DNA from: Linum tenue
Lineage: Eukaryota > Streptophyta > Magnoliopsida > Malpighiales > Linaceae
Reading direction: 5' to 3'
DNA: 64,000 nucleotides
Assembly (NCBI GenBank): GCA_946122785.1
Contig: CAMGYJ010000008.1
Span: forward strand, 55,314,963 to 55,378,962
The stretch's first letter is position 1; each line of letters opens with the position of its first letter. The position numbers and the translations under genes were made by a program. The notes under the pieces were generated by a model that was not told the origin of the DNA, made no database searches, and worked only from the letters and a program-made list of their open reading frames with translations. Below are positions 44,887 to 56,435 of this stretch, piece after piece.

Positions 44887-46277
44887 TGACTCGCTCCTAC
44901 CGTCACTCTAGAAAATGGCCAAGTGTAACGCCCTCCTAAAGCGTAGTATAGCGGGTTTGGGTTTTAATGTAAACCCGGGTCCTAAGTATGCTAACTACTC
45001 CATGAGTTCTTATTATTTAGCGGTGAAACTTTAGTGAAAGTCAAACAAGCAAACAAGTAAAGCAAGTAAAAAGGTTGTTTTCAAGTCGAGAGAGGTCACC
45101 CGGATATGGTTCCCCCTAGACTGCAGTTAAGCCAGATTGTAATTTACCAAGTTCAATTTCAACGATAATTATACTGCGGGAGGTTCTTAAAAAGTCTGCA
45201 GTCTCGACTAAAGGTCTCCAGACCTTCTCAATCTGAGTCCCCAGCGGGTGACTAACCTCCACCGGAGTAAACAGATTGAGGCCCTAACGAACCAAACCTC
45301 CACTACCGAAGTAAATTCGGTACAGAATAGTGTATTGACTCCTCGTCTAAAGTCTCCAATTCACTACCTTCAATCAAGGATGCTTTATCAACCTAGGCAG
45401 ATATTCTCTTTCTAGGTCAAAGAAGAAATAACATGAATTTGATCAGGATTCATGCCATTCAACAAATCAAACCTCAATTAAATATAATCAAATCATAGAA
45501 TCTGTACTTGGGTTCATACAATCAGACCTAACATATAGATCTAGGGTTCTTCATACCCATGTGAATAAGAAAGTTACTACATAGAGAGAGATGGGAAATC
45601 TAGCTCAGATGCGGAAACCATGCTGTGAAGGATGAGAATCTGCTTCTGGCACTCAATCAGCTCTTCTCCAAGATCAAGCCGGGCTCCAATGGTGATGGAG
45701 ATCGATCAAAGACACTTGCAGAATCAGGTTCGTCACTTTCTCTCTCTAGGTATCGCTTTTTCTCTCTCCAACTCGGAACCCCCCTCCTTTGGCTGGAAAT
45801 TGGGTTAAAACTCAGAATTTTCAGACCACACGGCCGTGTGGAATACCCAGATGCCCGTGTGGAAGTTCAAACGCGGCGTTTCGATTAGTGGGCTTCCAGG
45901 CATGCTGCACGGCCAGGGCCACACGGCCGTGTGGATTCCCAGGCTGCCCGTGTGAGCTCCCTGGACTTTCCACACGGCCACAAGGGCCCCCCTACACGGC
46001 CAGTGTGGCTTGCTCGTGATATTTGGTGCCACATGGCCAAGTCACACGGCCGTGTGGGATTTTAGGCGTGCTCGTGTGACTTCCTCAACTTCTCGCCAAA
46101 CGTCCAATTTTCGTCCAATCGACCCCGAACTCGTTCCCAAGACTTTCATTCACGTACTAGGACCTGAAATATCACAAACAAGAACAACCTAGCGTGAAAT
46201 CGGCCTAAAACACGAGAAATAAGACTCCAACGGTATAAGAATGGTGGACATAAACATGTGTATATATCAAGTCATCA
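44887..46277 (-). repeat. 3' LTR of element B
   Basis: Plus limits tgactcgctcctaccg ... tatatcaagtcatca. It has about 100 bp near its outer end (ggccaagtgtaacgccctcc ... gggtcctaag) that the other LTR lacks; the equivalent ggccaagtgtaa block exists in related LTRs, so the other copy lost it. U3 carries ccacacggccgtgtgg repeats (45825-46075). Confidence 0.92.
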
Positions 46278-47720
46278 AATTCCCCCACACTTAACTGTTT
46301 GTTTGTCCCGAAGCAAACCTAACTCAAACCAATGCAACTCTCCAGACCACTATAGCAACAAACAACCCCGATCGTCGGTAGAGGATTTCCTAGATCATAT
46401 AGCAGTTTACGAGGTCAACTGGTCTTCTAAGACGTCGCCTATCTCTCTCAATGCGAGTACTATACTCAAGCCAGGATCATGAGAAGAAGTGGAAGTAGGA
46501 CAACCAGTTCTTGGATAAAGGGACTCACACTATTCACAACCAAGGACTCGTTGTACCGGGGTGCTCTTTCACTTTATTTCACCGTTGGAACCCCTTGTTT
46601 CACTTTCATTTACATTTCTTTCTCTTTATTTTTTTCTTTTCATTTGGCGGGGGTTCCAACTGCAGTCTTTTGCACGGTCAACCCTTATTAGTCGAGCAAG
46701 ATCAATTTCTGTACATCTGGCGCTCGCCAGAGTACTTCTTCTAACTCCTTTTCCTCAACTCGTGTGGAGGGTCAATGAAATTAAGGGGGGTCGGAAGCTC
46801 TATCCATGCCCTTAAAAACACATCCTCAAGTAGGAAAACCGTTCAACAGGTGGAAGTTTTACTTGTACTAGAGACAGCTTAGCTTCACCTTGTAGGAGTA
46901 CCCCACTAAGGATCACTAAGATCTCTTCCAAAACCCGATTTTGTGCAATGAACGGTGCCACACACATTAGGCTTACCCCATGTTTAAGATTTCAATGATT
47001 TCGACATGGAGGACAACTTGCTTTCCATTTCCCACATGAGCACCTTGTTCGATACACGAGTCCACAACATAATTCAAACAGAGTCACCATTACCACATGA
47101 ATTCAACGGTCTTAACTCCACTAATTCACAAAATCAACCGGCACATCAGAGAGCTAGATAGGAGAAATCTTATACTTCAACATCCTCCATAGTGCTTCAC
47201 TACCTCCCTAGGTTGCACATTACTATAGAGACTGTCAATTCAAAGCATACTGAGAAGGCAATTTGCAAGGAACTACATACTTGGAGCCCTCAAATTTAAA
47301 AATTTGGACAGTGGACTAGGCTCCAAGCACACAAACAGATCTAATGCAGTCAAAAGAGAAACATCCCCCCCACACTTAAGTTCGACATGGCCCTCAATGG
47401 AGAAGAGGGAAGGATAAGGGGAACGATGTTACCGGTGTGCACGGACTGTAGGAGACTGGAAGGGGACCAGTCTGAGTGAAAAGGACTGGAGAGGGGACCA
47501 GTCAGGAACACAGGCACAGCTAAAGGGAACAGAAGAACTCAAACACAATATGTTAGGTCCAATGGTCAGCCCAATATTACATCATCCAAAACAAAAGAAA
47601 ACAAACCAACACCAAACCAGTTTGCAATCCGACCCAAAACAAAAGAAATAAATGAAAACCGTGGTGGGGTTGCCTCCCCACAAGAGCTTCTTTACCGTCT
47701 TTTAGCTGGACGCCCATGGC
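46278..47720 (-). other. Element B 3' non-coding region and polypurine tract
   Basis: Next to the LTR is the tract, minus TTAAGTGTGGGGGAATT (46278-46294). The remaining 1.4 kb has no long frame, so no env-like gene is visible. A second purine-rich string (cccccccacacttaagt on plus, about 47368) occurs further in. Confidence 0.75.
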
Positions 47721-47724
47721 GGAA

Positions 47725-48510
47725 CTAAGGGTCTGCGAGTTCCACTACCAACTTCGCACGTTCGACCTCGTCCCCCAAGTAGAGCTTGAGACGATGGCCA
47801 TTCACTTTAAACGGTTCAGTTTGTGGGTTGGCAATTTCAATCGTGCCATACGGGAACACCTGTGTGACCGTGAACGGTCCAGACCACCGGGAACGGAGCT
47901 TTCCGGGAAAAAGCTTCAGGCGAGAGTTATAAAGGAGAACTCGATCACCAATCTGAATCTCTTTCGGACCCCGCAACCGTGCATCCTGCAGGCTCTTAGT
48001 GCGCTCCTTGTACAGCTTGGTGTTCTCATAGGCGTGATAATGCCATTCTTCCAGCTCGAGCATCTGGATTTTGGGCTCAACACCTGCTCCGATCCTGAAA
48101 AGATGAGGGTCATCCCAAAAGTAATGCTTTAGGTCGGAGAAGAATTTCCTCTTGGTGTGAGTTGTCATCCCCTTAGGCAACTGCTGGCCCACCAGATAAT
48201 TCACAAAATCGGAGTACCAAGGGGTGACACTCTCCACCAGGCTCTCATCTGGGAAGGATCCATTGATCTCCTCCTCGAGGTTGTTCGCAGGAGGTGCGTT
48301 CACCCTGGAGAGGTGATCGGCTACAACATTTTCAGCTCCCTTCTTGTCCCGAATCTCGATGTTGAACTCCTGCAATAGTAAGATCCATCGTATGAGCCTA
48401 AGCTTGGCATCGGCCTTGCTCATCAGGTATCGAATCGCGGAGTGATCTGTGTACACGGTCACATGGGACAGGACCATATAAGGGTGAAACTTGTCGAAGG
48501 CAAACACCAC
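47725..48510 (-). pseudogene. Element B RNase H to integrase C-terminus, core deleted
   Basis: One open frame of 261 residues begins in RNase H ([26 protein letters not shown]). It passes through [20 protein letters not shown] and then jumps directly to the integrase C-terminal part ([51 protein letters not shown]). The zinc-binding HHCC module and the whole DDE catalytic core, some 200 residues in the family, are missing, yet the frame is unbroken across the junction. Integration activity must be absent. Confidence 0.88.
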
Positions 48511-48557
48511 CGCGAGCAGCTCCTTCTCCGTGGTGGTGTAGTTCTCCTGAGCATCAT

Positions 48558-49415
48558 TTAAGGTCTTCGAGGCGTAGTAGATAGGTCGAAAGTGTTGATC
48601 TCGCCTCTGCCCAAGACAGCTCCAACAGCAAAGTCACTGGCATCACACATCAGCTGAAATGGTAGGGACCAGTCAGGAACAACCATGATAGGAGCTTGGG
48701 TGAGATTCTCCTTCAAGGTCGTGAATGCCGCGGTACATGCACCAGTGTACTGGAAGGGGGCATCCTTCTCAAGGAGCTTAGTGAGGGGCAGGGCGATCTT
48801 CGAAAAATCCTTGATGAACCGCCTGTAGAACCCTGCAGGACCTAAAAAACTCTGGATCCCCTTAACAGATGTAGGAGGAGGCAGCTTGCTGATAGTCTCA
48901 ATCTTTGCTCTGTCCACCTCAATCTCCCTCTTAGAGATCTTATGCCCCAGAACTATGCCTTCGTGAACCATGAAGTGACACTTCTCCCAACTCAGTGCAA
49001 GGTTCGTTTCTTCACACCGTTTAAGGACGAGTTCCAGGTTGTGGAGACAGTGAGAGAATGAGTCTCCATAAACCGAGAAATCATCCATAAACACCTCCAT
49101 AATCTCGCCGACCAGGCGGTCAAAGATGGCGAGCATGCATCGCTGAAAAGTGGCAGGGGCATTGCATAGCCCGAATGGGATCCTCCGGTAGGCAAATGTG
49201 CCGAAGGGGCAGGTGAAAGTGGTCTTCTCCTGGTCCTCCAGTGCAATGGGGATCTGGAAGTACACGGATATCCCATCCAGGAAACAGTATAACTCGTGCC
49301 CCGCCAGTCTCTCCAGCATCTGAGTAGTGAATGGAAGCGGGAAGTGGACCTTCCGAGTGGCGTCGTTGAGACGCCGGAAATCAATGTAGACACGGTACCC
49401 AGTCACCGTGCGCAT
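48558..49415 (-). pseudogene. Element B reverse transcriptase
   Basis: Open frame of 285 residues with Ty3-gypsy RT blocks in order: YRVYIDFRRLND, FPLPFTTQMLERLAG, LDGISVYFQIPI, FGLCNAPATFQRCM, the catalytic FMDDF (usually YVDD-like), LGHKIS, and the RNase H approach FLGPAGFYRRFI and [15 protein letters not shown]. The catalytic Asp pair is kept. Frame breaks at both ends (near 49420 and 48555) separate it from protease and from the rest of RNase H, so it is not expressed as a full polyprotein. Confidence 0.9.
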
Positions 49416-49474
49416 CGGATGAGCTCATTCCTCTCGTTAGACACCACGGTCATTCCACCCTTTTTGGATACCAC

Positions 49475-50305
49475 CTAGGGGGGACTGACCCACTCGCTGT
49501 CCGAAATGGCGAAGTTGATCCCCGCGTCCATCAACTTCACCATCTCTGCCTGAACCATGGCCTCGAGGTTTGGTGTCAGTCTTCTCTGTGGCTGTCTCAC
49601 TGGCTGCATCTCATCCTCGAGCAATATTCGGTGGGAGTAGAAGGAGGGGTTAATCCCCCGGATATCTGTGATCTTCCGTGCTAGAGCTCGCTCGTACTGC
49701 TTCCGCAAGGCCACCAGTCTGACCTTCTGCTCGGGGGTGAGGGTCGAGCTGATGATCACTAGAAGCTTATTCCCCTCCCGGAGAAATGCATACTCCAAAT
49801 GAGGAGGGAGGGGCTTTAGCTCCAGCTCCTGTGGTTCCTCTAGGGAGGTAGTGATGCGGGGTGAGGATGAGATCCGTTTGAATAGCCGGTCGCCCTCCAG
49901 GAATGTTCCACTCTCTAGCGCGGCCAACTGTCCTGCCAGCTGCGGTTCCTGCGATGCCTGCTCACCTAGCAAAATACAATGCTCAAGAGCATCGTCAGTA
50001 CCCGCACTCATTATAGAGAGTGCCGTCTCAAAATCAGCAAGCACATCATAGTAATCTAAGTCATCATGCAAATGGGAGTGTTTCCCATTCTCAGACACAG
50101 AAAAAGTAGCCTGTTCATCACCAGCACGCAGAATCAATTTACCACTATGCACATCTATAAGCGCCTTGGTGGTGGCGAGAAACGGTCTACCCAAAATTAA
50201 AGGTACATCCACATCCTCATTTATATCCAGAATAACAAAGTCAACAGGATATGTGAATGCACCTACATTAACAAGCAGATCCTCTATGATACCTCTAGGA
50301 TGCAC
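49475..50305 (-). pseudogene. Element B protease second half and RT N-terminus
   Basis: 276-residue frame: a retropepsin-like C-terminal part (VDFVILDINEDVDVPLILGRPFL, with the ILGRPFL block), a spacer, and the start of reverse transcriptase (EMVKLMDAGINFAISDSEW). The active-site half (ADLGASINVMP) lies in the upstream frame ending at 50362, separated by a frameshift and stops at about 50310-50365. Athila-type proteases have this arrangement. Confidence 0.85.
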
Positions 50306-50361
50306 AATGGAACGATCAGCTAACTAAATGCTCATCCTAGTAGCTCTAGGTTCACCTAGGT

Positions 50362-52541
50362 CTAGCTTTTAAACAATTTGTAGGGCATGACATTTATGCT
50401 AGCGCCTAGGTCCGCCAAGGACTTTCCTACATGCATGCTACCAATAACAAGAGGGATAGTGAAACTCCCTCGGTCTTTACGCTTCTCGGGCAGCTTGTTC
50501 TGCAGGATAGCAGAACACTCCTCACTTAGCATCACTGTCGAAAGATCCCCAAGTTTCTTCTTGTTGGTGAGGAGGTCTTTCATGAACTTGGCGTACTTGG
50601 GCATCTTCGACAATGCCTCCACGAACGGCATGCTGATGTTGACCTGCTTCAACATTGCAATGAACTTGGCAAACTCAGTCTCCAGCCTGTCTTTGTGTAG
50701 GCGAGTGGGAAAGGGAAGCTGGGGTACATGCTCCTTAACCACTGACTGTGGCTTGGGAGCAGGTGCTTCTTTGTCCATCCCCACTTCTGCATTTTCGACT
50801 GGAAGTATTGAAGCAGGTAGTGGCTCGTCCTGCCTGGCCTGGGTAGGAGCAGCATATGTGGTCTTGCCACTCCTAGTAGTGATGGCATCTAGCTGCTGGT
50901 GCTGGTGAGGCTCACGAGGGTTCGGAATGGTGGTGGCAGGCAGAGTCCCCGGTGCTCTGGTAGTATTTTGGCGAGCTATGCCACCAATATGATTCTGTAG
51001 ATCTTGCAAAATGGCACCTTGGTTCCTCTGGCCTGCCTCCAGTGAGGCTATGTTCTGGTCCATCCTCGTGAAATTCGCCTGCCTGGTGGTCATGAATACC
51101 TGCAAAATATTTTTAAGCTCCATCATCTGATTATCGGGAGCTGCAGCTGCTGGAGGCTGGGCATACTGACGCTGGGGCTGCTGGAATGGTTGCCCCTGCC
51201 TAGGCTGGTAAGGCTGCTGCTGTGGAGCTGGTCCCTGTCTAGCCTGGAAAGGCTGCCTCTGCTGAAAACCACCTGCTGGTGCTGGGAAACCAGGTGGTTT
51301 AGTGGTGTTACTATTCCAAGCGAAGTTGGGATGTTGGCGCCACCCCTCATTGTATGTATTGCTGTATGGGTCAAGGCGCCGAGCATTGGCGATGAAGTCC
51401 AACTACTCTTGGGGCGTAGAAGACTCCCGCATAGCTTGGCAGTCCTCCACTAGATGATTCGAACTCTCACACCACTAACATTGAGCTACTGGAGGTACAT
51501 CCAAACCTCTGCCCGGAATAAGATTGTTGGGCTGCTTCAATGTCTGCACCAACTCGGCCACCTCCAGCTCTAGCCTGGACCTGGCCTCCATGGCGTGCAC
51601 ACCACGATCCCGGAAATTCCTGCCTCTGGTGCTCTGCCCCCAGGAATGATATCTGGAAGCCAAGGTGCTGATCATCTGGTTCAGTTTGGGTGGAGTCTTA
51701 GTAAGAATATCCCCTCCTGGGCATAGAGACTCAATCACCCTTTGGCTTTCCGGAGATAGAGCGATGTAGAAGTTCCCCAGGGTGAATGCATCACTGAAGC
51801 CATGATGGGGACACTGCCAGAAAAATCTCGAGTACCTCTCCCATGCATCACAAAGTGACTCATCTGGCTCTTGGTGGAAGTGAGTGATCTCCCGCTGGAT
51901 CACTATGGTCTTCGATGCTGGATAGTACCTGTGCACGAACTTGTCGGCCAGATCGTCCCAAGAAGTGATGGACAATGGGGGCTGGGTCTCCAACCACCAC
52001 TTAGCATGCCCCGCCAGAGAATGGGGAAAGAGGTGAAGGCGGATCGCATCATCGGGTACACCGTTCATCTTGAACCCGTTCGTCAGCTGCAGGAAATGGG
52101 AAAGATGCACCCTTGCCTCCTCATCCTTCAAGCCATGAAACTGGATAGAGGATGTAATGAGTTGAATCCAGCATGGCTTGATCTTGAAGTTGTTTGCTGG
52201 GATGGGCGGATAGAGGATGACAGAGCGGATATCAGCGACCTGTGGAGTGTAGTAGTACTCCAAGGTGGGACCCGGCGATGGTGGTTGATGATGAACCCCA
52301 TCTGCCTGGGGTATAGGGTTGTGCCCCAAGATCTGATTCACCAGGGGAACCTGGAGAGGTATCCCCTAGGGCTGGTTATGTTCGCCTTCCATCTCGTACT
52401 CGTCCTCGAAATCGCTGCTCAAGTGGCCATCTATGCGCTCCTCCGTAGCCAGTCTAGCTTGCTGTTGTCTCCTAAGTTGGCGACAGGTGCGTTCAAGTTT
52501 GGATCCAACGACAGTAAACCTCCTGACTGGCTACGGGTCAT
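50362..52541 (-). pseudogene. Element B gag and protease active-site region
   Basis: Starts at ATG 52541 (MTRSQSGG). A frameshift near 52500 and a TAG near 52365 separate this from the main gag frame 52341-51475 (retrotransposon gag: FHGLKDEEARVHLSHFLQL, LFPHSLAGHAKWWLE, WDDLADKFVHRYYP). The CCHC knuckle C-x2-C-ESSNHLVEDC contains a TAG at its second position (about 51475), and another stop lies near 51405. The next frame, 51402-50362, is Gln/Pro-rich linker (QPYQPRQGQPFQQPQ) then KFIAMLKQVNISMPF and the protease motif ADLGAS. Overall it is full length but broken at several points. Confidence 0.88.
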
Positions 52542-52651
52542 GCACTACCTGCACACAGTCAAGCAGCAAACCCGTGAAGGCACAAGTGTGACAAAGCAAA
52601 CAATGGTAAAAAGAAAAGCTAAATTAACAGAAATCACGTTTCTTCAACAAC

Positions 52652-52683
52652 CTAGCCGTTCCCCGGCAACGGCGCCCAAAACT
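52652..52683 (-). promoter_or_regulatory. Primer-binding site of element B
   Basis: Directly inside the 5' LTR, minus reads TTTTGGGCGCCGTTGCCGGG then GAACGG. Apart from one extra G this complements the 3' end of plant tRNA-Asp, the primer used by Athila elements. Confidence 0.8.
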
Positions 52684-53960
52684 TGACTCGCTCCTAAGTG
52701 TGATGACTACTCTGTGAGTTCTTATTATTTAGTGGTGAAACTTTAGTGAAGTCCAAACAAGCAAAGCAAGTAAAAAGGTTGTTTTCAAGTCGAGAGAGGT
52801 CACCCGGATATGGTTCCCCCCTAGACTGCAGTTAAGCCGGATTGTAAGTTACCAAGTTCAATTCCAATGATAGTTATACTGCGGGAGGTTCATAAGCAGT
52901 CTGCAGTCTCGACTAAAGGTCTCCAGACCCTCTCAATCTGAGTCCCCAGCGGGTGACTAACCTCCATTGGAGTAAACAGATTGAGGCCCTAACGAATCAA
53001 ACCTCCACAACCGAAGTAAATTCGGTACAGAATAGTGAATTGACTCCTCGACTAAAGTCGCCAATTCACTACCTTCAATCAAGGATGCTCTATCAACCTA
53101 GGCAGATATTCTCTTTCTAGGTAAAAGAAGAAACAACAGGAATTTGATCAAGATTCATGTCATTCAACAATTCAAACCTCAATTGAATATAATCAAATCA
53201 TAGAATCTGTACTTGGGTTCATACAATCAGACCTATCATACAAATCTAGGGTTCTTCATACCCAGGTGAATAAGAAAGTTACTCCATAGAGAGAGATGGG
53301 AAATATAACTCAGATGCGGAAACCATGTTGTGAAGGATGAGAATCTACTTCTGGCACTCAATCAGCTCTTCTCCAAGCTCAAGCCAGGCTCCAATGGTGA
53401 TGGAGGTCGATCAAAGACACTTGCAAAATCAGGTTCGTCACTTTCTCTCTCTAGGTATCGCTTTTTCTCTCTCCAACTCGGAACCCCCCTCCTTTGGCTG
53501 GAAATTGGGTTAAAATCCAGAAATTTTCGACCACACGGCCGTGTGGAATACCCAGATGCCCGTGTGGAAGTTCGAACGCGGCGTTTCGATTAGTGGGCTT
53601 CCAGGCATGCTGCACGGCCAGGGCCACACGGCCGTGTGGATTCCCAGGCTGCCCGTGTGAGCTCCCTGGACTTTCCTACACGGCCACTGTGGCTTGCCCG
53701 TGCAATTTGGTGCCACACGGCCAAGTCACACGGCCGTGTGGGATTTTAGGCGTGCCCGTGTTACTTCCTCAGCTTCTCGCCAAACGTCCAATCTTCGTCC
53801 AATCGAACCCGAACTCATTCCCAAGCCTTCATTCACGTACTAGGACCTGAAATATCACAAACAAGAACAACCTAGCGTGAAATCAGCCTAAAACACAAGA
53901 AATAAGACTCCAACGGTATAAGAATGGTGGACAAAAACATGTGTATATATCAAGTCATCA
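52684..53960 (-). repeat. 5' LTR of element B
   Basis: Plus limits tgactcgctcctaagtg ... atatatcaagtcatca, very similar to the 3' LTR (44887-46277) with scattered substitutions and the roughly 100-bp loss near its start. The U3 palindrome zone is at 53530-53760. Confidence 0.92.
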
Positions 53961-54316
53961 GTCGTTCTTTTTTATTCACCATTAAGCTCAACAAGCACGA
54001 AGCTCCTAGCATTAGAACGACCCCCAAAGTCGCACGGCTCAAAGGGGTTGACTAGGGGATAAAATGTTTCAGGATAATCAACTTTTGGGTGTGGACTAAT
54101 CCTATGCTTCCATCATACTCACTAGTGACAACGGTGAATGTTACACACCATGGCGAGAGGGATCTATCACACATGAAAATGACGATCGACACAAAACTCA
54201 CATGGCTACCTAGCCACCCAATCATCTATTCCAATTCAAAAAAATTCAATGCATGGCTATTGTAATCAAGAAGTAACCAAGTCAAGACATCCATTCATTC
54301 AAGCACACATGAGAAC
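53961..54316 (-). other. Element A 3' non-coding region, right of insertion B
   Basis: Starts with GTCGT, the second copy of element B's target site, then continues element A's non-coding sequence until the TGTAGACACC unit begins. No coding sequence is seen. Confidence 0.7.
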
Positions 54317-54959
54317 TGTAGACACCACATTTTGTCCGGATTTCGACCTCTTAGATGTCGAACTTTTTCAACGATCTAAAGTGCAGAGTGTTTGGAATTA
54401 TCTGCAAACAACGAACAAGTTGAGAATTGAGAAGTATCACAGTTGGGGCTTTCGTATTAGAGGATTTGATCAATGACAAGATTTGTTCAATGTTGGAAGC
54501 CAAGGACGAAAAGAATTCGTTAAAAAATTTGAAGTCTATTACAAACGTTTAACGAAACTACAAAATTTGGATTTGCATACACTACTCAACAATCCCTAAT
54601 ACAATGGGCTAAGTTTTGATTTGTATCCAAACTTGGCCCATCACAAGGAAGCCCAGATCAGCAGCCCGCAAAACAAAGAAGAAATGAAAATCAGCCCAGT
54701 TTCAGTCCACAGTTCAAAGACAGATCAAGCAAGCCCATTTCAAGCCCTGACGAAGAAGAGGGACTATTTGGCCAATAAGTTGAAGCTAGAGGGACTAGCC
54801 CAAACTTGGTTCAATCTTATCCAACACCTGTCCTTACCAGTCAGAACCGACTAAGCAAGGTGGAGGCTTTCAGATGCAGCCTTGAGGATCAACCAATCAG
54901 AGAGAAGCATGTCATACTCATCATCCATCACAACATGACACATGGCGCGCAATTCTTGC

Positions 54960-54966
54960 TATAAAT
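54960..54966 (+). promoter_or_regulatory. TATA box of the LTR-like unit
   Basis: TATAAAT on plus, 21 bp upstream of the 23-G run. Transcription would start in or next to the G tract. Confidence 0.6.
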
Positions 54967-54987
54967 GAGCTCTTTGGGCTCTGCGTT

Positions 54988-55010
54988 GGGGGGGGGGGGG
55001 GGGGGGGGGG
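54988..55010 (+). repeat. Homopolymer G(23)
   Basis: Twenty-three consecutive G residues on plus, directly downstream of the TATA box. Its length suggests high instability and G-quadruplex potential. It is also a typical place for an assembly length error. Confidence 0.95.
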
Positions 55011-55090
55011 CGAATTGTGAAAAACAAACCCTCTTAAGCCAGAAAATCAAACCCTAACCCAAAGATCTAAACGGCGGCCGCTTCTCACTT

Positions 55091-55125
<35 letters not shown>

Positions 55126-56435
55126 TTTCCTCTGTTCTTCAAAAGAAAGAACCCAGAAACCCTAGCTAAGCGTCGCCTCTCTCTCACCTCCTCTGATTCC
55201 TCGGCCGTCGCCGCTCTCCTCTCACCTCTCGCCTCTCTCGTTCCTCGGCCGTCTCTCTTCTTCTTTTCTAGAGAAGAGGAGACTAAACCCTAGCCGCCTC
55301 TTCATTACCGCCACCATCTCTCTCTTCTCTTTTCTTCCTCGCCTCTGAAACGAGAAAGAAAACGAGAGGAGCCACCTCGTCTCCTCGCTATCATCTCTTA
55401 TCTCCGACATTTAAGCCCTGATCCTACAAATCCTAATCGACCATAAGACCACGATCAAGGTAACGCGTTTGAACCTCGCCCTTAACTTCTTTACTTTAAG
55501 GCTATGCCATCCTCTGAGCTTGCATGTGTATTTTTCCCCTGTTTTACGGTTCAAAAACGATATTTTTACAATTTTCTTTTGGATTTTGGTTTTGGACGAG
55601 GAAGAAGAAAAGGGGGTCGTCGTCGAATCCGTTCCTTGCCGGCGGCAGTGGAGACAGAAGACTCACCGTCGCTGAATTACAAGAGAAAATGGCTAAAATT
55701 TCAGTCAGATCGGGTAGGGTTTCGATCTCTTTCATATTTTTGATTGCATGTGGTTTTTTTTAGCTTGGTTTAAAAAAAACTGGGTTCTGATGTTTTTCCT
55801 CTTTGTATTTTGATTTTGTGTTTTTCTACTTCGTTTTGGATCCGTTACGCGGGAGCGGAGGTTCGCCGATGGCGAGGGTGTTTTCACTAGTGGCGGAAAA
55901 AAAACATCAATCGCTAGAGACTCAAAGGCGACTTGGGTAAGTTTGTTTTCTGAGTTTTTTTTTGTGTTTTTAAACTTGAAGGATAGTCAAGACTCTGACT
56001 ATCGATCTTGATTTATTGCAGGTTTTGGTAGCAAAGAGGTCTAGGTGAGGTCTAGTAAGACTCTTGAGAAATTTAACTTAAAAAATGGATTATATGGCTA
56101 TAGACTAAATGATTTGTGAACTTGAATACTAAAAAAATGGTTGTGTGCGTTTGTTCTGGAATTTTAATTATTGTTGGATTTGATCGGTGGATTTAGATCT
56201 AGCTCTAGATACTCTTGAAGTTAGAAAAGAAAGGTTTTCTGAAATGGAAATTTAATTAACATACTCCAAATTGTTAGTTTTTTCGATTGCAAATTACTGC
56301 CTCTGCTCGTGATTTGCTAGACTGGGTACTATAAATCATTGCTACTACTAATGATTTTGGGTAGATTATGAACTTTAAAATGCATTTATTGCTTGTGATT
56401 TCACTGAACTATGGTTGATAGTTGGTTTGTGAATC

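Larger units (their letters stand above)
44887..53960 (-). mobile_element. Athila-like LTR retrotransposon B, complete ends, defective
   Basis: Two LTRs (44887-46277 and 52684-53960) bound 6.4 kb of internal DNA, with 5-bp target duplications GTCGT outside (44882-44886 and 53961-53965). Minus-strand order: LTR, primer-binding site for tRNA-Asp type, gag, protease, reverse transcriptase, RNase H, integrase C-terminus, non-coding part, polypurine tract, LTR. Stops and frameshifts occur in gag and protease, and the integrase core is deleted. It lies inside element A and is younger. Confidence 0.93.
54317..56435 (+). mobile_element. LTR-like unit starting TGTAGACACC (solo LTR or small LTR element)
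   Basis: A sharp change from element A sequence occurs at TGTAGACACCACATTTTG, the start of a common class of plant gypsy-type LTRs. A TATA box (54960-54966), a 23-G run (54988-55010), a CT-rich leader with (CT)n (55094-55121) and a splice-donor-like gatcaag/gtaacg (55460) follow, as in a promoter plus leader. No matching second LTR or coding region is seen. The right limit near 56435 and the target duplication could not be fixed. Confidence 0.5.

Noticed and set aside
46278..47720. Possible env-like gene between integrase and 3' LTR of element B
   Set aside because: Athila relatives can carry one there, but no frame above about 85 codons or membrane-type protein is present.
47716..52686. Long plus-strand frames over element B (for example 51871-52686)
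   Set aside because: They mirror the gag and pol frames on minus; no protein domain matches on plus.
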